A stretch of 7,741 nt of DNA. Source: CAZECE01 sp964510525. Lineage in GTDB: Bacteria > Pseudomonadota > Gammaproteobacteria > Pseudomonadales > JANQJO01. A program made the position numbers and the translations under genes. Under the pieces are notes generated by a model, which saw only the letters and a list, made by a program, of their open reading frames with translations, was not told the origin of the DNA and searched no databases. This document shows positions 6,389-7,741 of this stretch, in pieces (the first letter of the stretch is position 1; the number at the start of each line of letters is the position of its first letter). The stretch spans positions 1 to 7,741 of the forward strand of contig CAZECE010000135.1 in NCBI GenBank assembly GCA_964510525.1, written 5' to 3'.

Positions 6389-6787
6389 ATGGAAGCAGCG
6401 CAACATAAAGCCCTCACCAACATCTTCTCAAGCTTTAGTTCTGTGGAAATTGCTTGGCTGTATGGTTCTCGCGCACGAGAAGACCATCAGGGAGACAGTG
6501 ATTATGACTTTGCCGTTGCCCTTATTTCTGACTCAATTGGCAGTTCTGACTCAATTGGCGATCAGAACCTATTAGACACATTAACCCAACACCTGTCCGA
6601 AGCATTGACAAAAAAAGTCTCAATCGTTGACATTAACAAAGCACCAACGCCGCTTGCATACAACATCATTGATCAAGGTATCGTTTTATTGTGTCGCAAT
6701 AATTTAAGACTGCATAAAGAAGAGCAACGCATTTGGTCCAAATGGGAGCACTATTGCTTTCATCACGAACAGCAAAATCCTAACTAA
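6389..6787 (+). CDS. mntA: MntA-type nucleotidyltransferase antitoxin of a HepT/MntA module
   Basis: This 132-residue minimal nucleotidyltransferase has the exact MntA signature GSX10DXD: G26-S27, ten residues, then D38-Y39-D40, with a third catalytic D81 in VSIVDINK. In the characterised HepT-MntA systems this enzyme adds AMP to a tyrosine close to the HepT active site and so silences the toxin; the intact catalytic triad suggests the same here. It is followed 14 bp later by the hepT homologue. The region after the DXD strand carries a recent in-frame six-residue duplication (SDSIGS / SDSIGD, residues 47-58). No good SD exists: AGG at 6385-6387 is only one base from the ATG, and AAAGA at 6377-6381 is the best-spaced purine run. 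The tandem repeat described at 6334-6388 forms its whole leader. Without experiment it remains possible that it is a stand-alone nucleotidyltransferase, but gene order strongly favours the toxin-antitoxin role. Confidence 0.9.
   Translation: MEAAQHKALTNIFSSFSSVEIAWLYGSRAREDHQGDSDYDFAVALISDSIGSSDSIGDQNLLDTLTQHLSEALTKKVSIVDINKAPTPLAYNIIDQGIVLLCRNNLRLHKEEQRIWSKWEHYCFHHEQQNPN
6526..6561 (+). repeat. 18-bp tandem duplication inside mntA
   Basis: Two 18-bp units (6526-6543 and 6544-6561) share 16 identical bases, TTCTGACTCAATTGGC, and differ only in the last two. The duplication adds six residues without shifting the frame, in the stretch after the catalytic DXD hairpin (residues about 47-58). Confidence 0.92.
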
Positions 6788-6801
6788 CCGCATTTCATGG
6801 A

Positions 6802-7245
6802 ATGAAACTCTTTATGAGCCCTATCGACTACAAAGCCTACGCATACGCCATCAGAGAACAAGCTCAGCAGCATCTTAGTGGTCTAGACGAATTAACCAAC
6901 ACATTGGCTGAACGCCCCTTATCCTTTAACGAAAAAAACGCCACAGAACGAAGTCTGCAAGTGCTTGTTGAAATCGTCATTGGTTGCGCCAAACACACCC
7001 TCAAATCTCAAGGCAAACCACAACCGTCCGAAGCCAATGTTGCCGTCACGCGCGCCTATGAAATTTTGCAACCTATCATCCCAACATTACAGCAACTCAC
7101 CAAAGCCGTCGGCATGCGTAACACCATCATTCATGATTATCTGAATATCGATTGGGACATTTTTGAGAGCGTGATGACACAAAAAAAGTATCACGATTTA
7201 ATGGGGTTTATTGAGGCAGCTATTCAGTTTTTATTAAAACAATAG
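6802..7245 (+). CDS. hepT: HepT-type HEPN ribonuclease toxin (DUF86)
   Basis: This 147-residue, all-helical protein carries the HEPN active-site motif RX4HXY: R106, then NTII, H111, D and Y113 in MRNTIIHDYL. That is the exact HepT form; R and H are the RNase residues, and the Tyr is the one AMPylated by MntA in studied systems. The ERSLQVLVEIVIGCAKHTL stretch (50-68) is the usual HEPN helix before it. HepT toxins dimerise and cut RNA (tRNA or mRNA) in the cytoplasm, stopping growth unless modified. Two starts are possible: ATG at 6802 or ATG at 6814 (residue 5). Neither has a well-spaced SD, so translation is probably coupled to mntA, whose TAA ends 14 bp upstream. The antitoxin-first gene order is usual. 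The catalytic motif is complete, so the toxin should be active. Confidence 0.92.
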   Translation: MKLFMSPIDYKAYAYAIREQAQQHLSGLDELTNTLAERPLSFNEKNATERSLQVLVEIVIGCAKHTLKSQGKPQPSEANVAVTRAYEILQPIIPTLQQLTKAVGMRNTIIHDYLNIDWDIFESVMTQKKYHDLMGFIEAAIQFLLKQ

Positions 7246-7355
7246 CCGCTAATACCTGACACAAAAAGGCCTCTTTGACAGCCTACTAATCCAGTTATAA
7301 GCCGATTTTCTTCATAGATGCTTACGCTGCACCTATCCTTAACCCCTCGAACCTG

Positions 7356-7361
7356 TATAAT
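7356..7361 (+). promoter_or_regulatory. -10 promoter element for the DEAD-box helicase gene
   Basis: A perfect TATAAT preceded directly by TG lies 54 bases upstream of the helicase ATG, which would give a leader of about 45-50 bases. No convincing -35 box stands 16-18 bp before it (CTATCC at 17 bp). The rest of the 170-base gap 7246-7415 shows no gene and no clear terminator for hepT. Confidence 0.5.
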
Positions 7362-7399
7362 GCACAATCAATTTTTATTTACCCACTCTTTACTCTTAC

Positions 7400-7423
7400 A
7401 TGGCATTGACCCTTCATGACTGA
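7400..7423 (+). other. Seven-codon upstream ORF overlapping the deaD start
   Basis: ATG at 7400 opens a frame reading MALTLHD and stops with TGA at 7421-7423, eight bases (to the end of the stop) past the first base of the deaD ATG at 7416. Neither ATG has an SD, so this mini-frame may be chance, or it may deliver terminating ribosomes to the deaD start. Confidence 0.3.
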
Positions 7424-7741
7424 CTCATTTAATACACTAGGCTTATCCGACTCTCTCCAACGTGGGCTGGACGCCCTGGGTTATGAAACCCCATCCCCCA
7501 TTCAGGCGCAAAGCATTCCGGTGCTGCTTAAAGGGCGAGACATCATCGGCCAAGCGCAAACTGGCACCGGTAAAACCGCCGCCTTTGCCCTGCCCGCTTT
7601 GCAAATGATTGATTTCAAAAAAAACAGCCCTCAGGTACTGGTACTCACGCCCACTCGAGAGTTGGCCATTCAAGTCGCTGAGGCTTTCCAAAGTTATGCA
7701 CGTCACCTGCCCAAACTGACTATCTTGCCCATTTACGGTGG
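7416..7741 (+). CDS. deaD: DeaD/CsdA-like DEAD-box ATP-dependent RNA helicase, 3' end cut by window edge
   Basis: The first 108 codons are visible, up to the window end. The N-terminus FNTLGLSDSLQRGLDALGY followed by TPSPIQ is a complete Q motif (aromatic F5, Gln at residue 30). AQTGTGKT at 47-54 is Walker A / motif I, and PTRELA at 79-84 is motif Ia. The wording around these motifs (GYExPSPIQAxxIPxLLxGRDxxGxAQTGxGKTAAF, then VLxPTRELAxQVAEA) is very close to E. coli DeaD as I remember it, closer than to RhlE or SrmB. DeaD unwinds structured RNA in ribosome assembly and cold adaptation in the cytoplasm. The start at 7416 is the only one that fits the family N-terminus, but it has no SD. Its ATG lies inside an overlapping seven-codon frame beginning at 7400. 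The missing remainder should hold the DEAD motif, the second RecA domain and a C-terminal RNA-binding region. Confidence 0.93.
   Translation, partial: MTDSFNTLGLSDSLQRGLDALGYETPSPIQAQSIPVLLKGRDIIGQAQTGTGKTAAFALPALQMIDFKKNSPQVLVLTPTRELAIQVAEAFQSYARHLPKLTILPIYG

Noticed and set aside
7443..7706. 87-codon minus-strand frame
   Set aside because: Lies fully opposite the DeaD-like Q motif and Walker A region, which are certain on the plus strand.

Overview
The window looks like a stretch of a mid-GC gammaproteobacterial chromosome. The downstream partial gene closely resembles enterobacterial DeaD from memory, the transporter is a textbook AbgT-family protein, and RpoD-like promoter boxes and SD sequences fit this assignment. 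A marine Oceanospirillales-like host is possible, but the sequence alone does not prove it. There are eight protein-coding genes, two of them cut by the window edges. I see no rRNA, tRNA, CRISPR array, transposase or other mobile element, and no gene-free stretch longer than about 170 bases.

The left part is on the minus strand. Reading leftward from about 2310 there is a DUF442-type (beta-lactamase-hydrolase-like) cysteine phosphatase with a possible signal peptide. One base later comes a thioredoxin-fold PRX-like1 protein that starts with GTG and has its SD inside the last codons of the phosphatase gene. After an 87-base gap follows a divergent Pol-beta-superfamily nucleotidyltransferase, cut by the left edge, with a low-complexity 12-bp repeat inserted in its catalytic domain. 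The first two genes form a tight, translationally coupled pair.

From 2360 everything runs on the plus strand. First is an exported lipoprotein with an intact von Willebrand factor A (VWA) MIDAS domain, driven by a good promoter in the 49-bp divergent gap. Next is an AbgT-family transporter with a TTG start, then an alpha/beta hydrolase of the epoxide hydrolase/dehalogenase type with an Asp nucleophile. A two-gene toxin-antitoxin module follows: MntA-type nucleotidyltransferase antitoxin, then HepT-type HEPN RNase toxin. The window ends in the first 108 codons of a DeaD-like DEAD-box RNA helicase with its own TATAAT promoter.

The most unusual part is the leader of mntA-hepT. Three copies of the palindromic hexamer TAGCTA start 11 and 22 bp apart, so they lie on one face of the helix. 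The last two belong to a near-perfect 22-bp tandem duplication that abuts the mntA ATG. mntA itself carries a nearly perfect in-frame 18-bp tandem duplication. MntA-HepT is a known system; the repeat-phased leader and the expansion in the antitoxin are the parts I cannot match to anything I know. The genes otherwise look like unrelated neighbours rather than one pathway, apart from the phosphatase/thioredoxin pair and the toxin-antitoxin pair.
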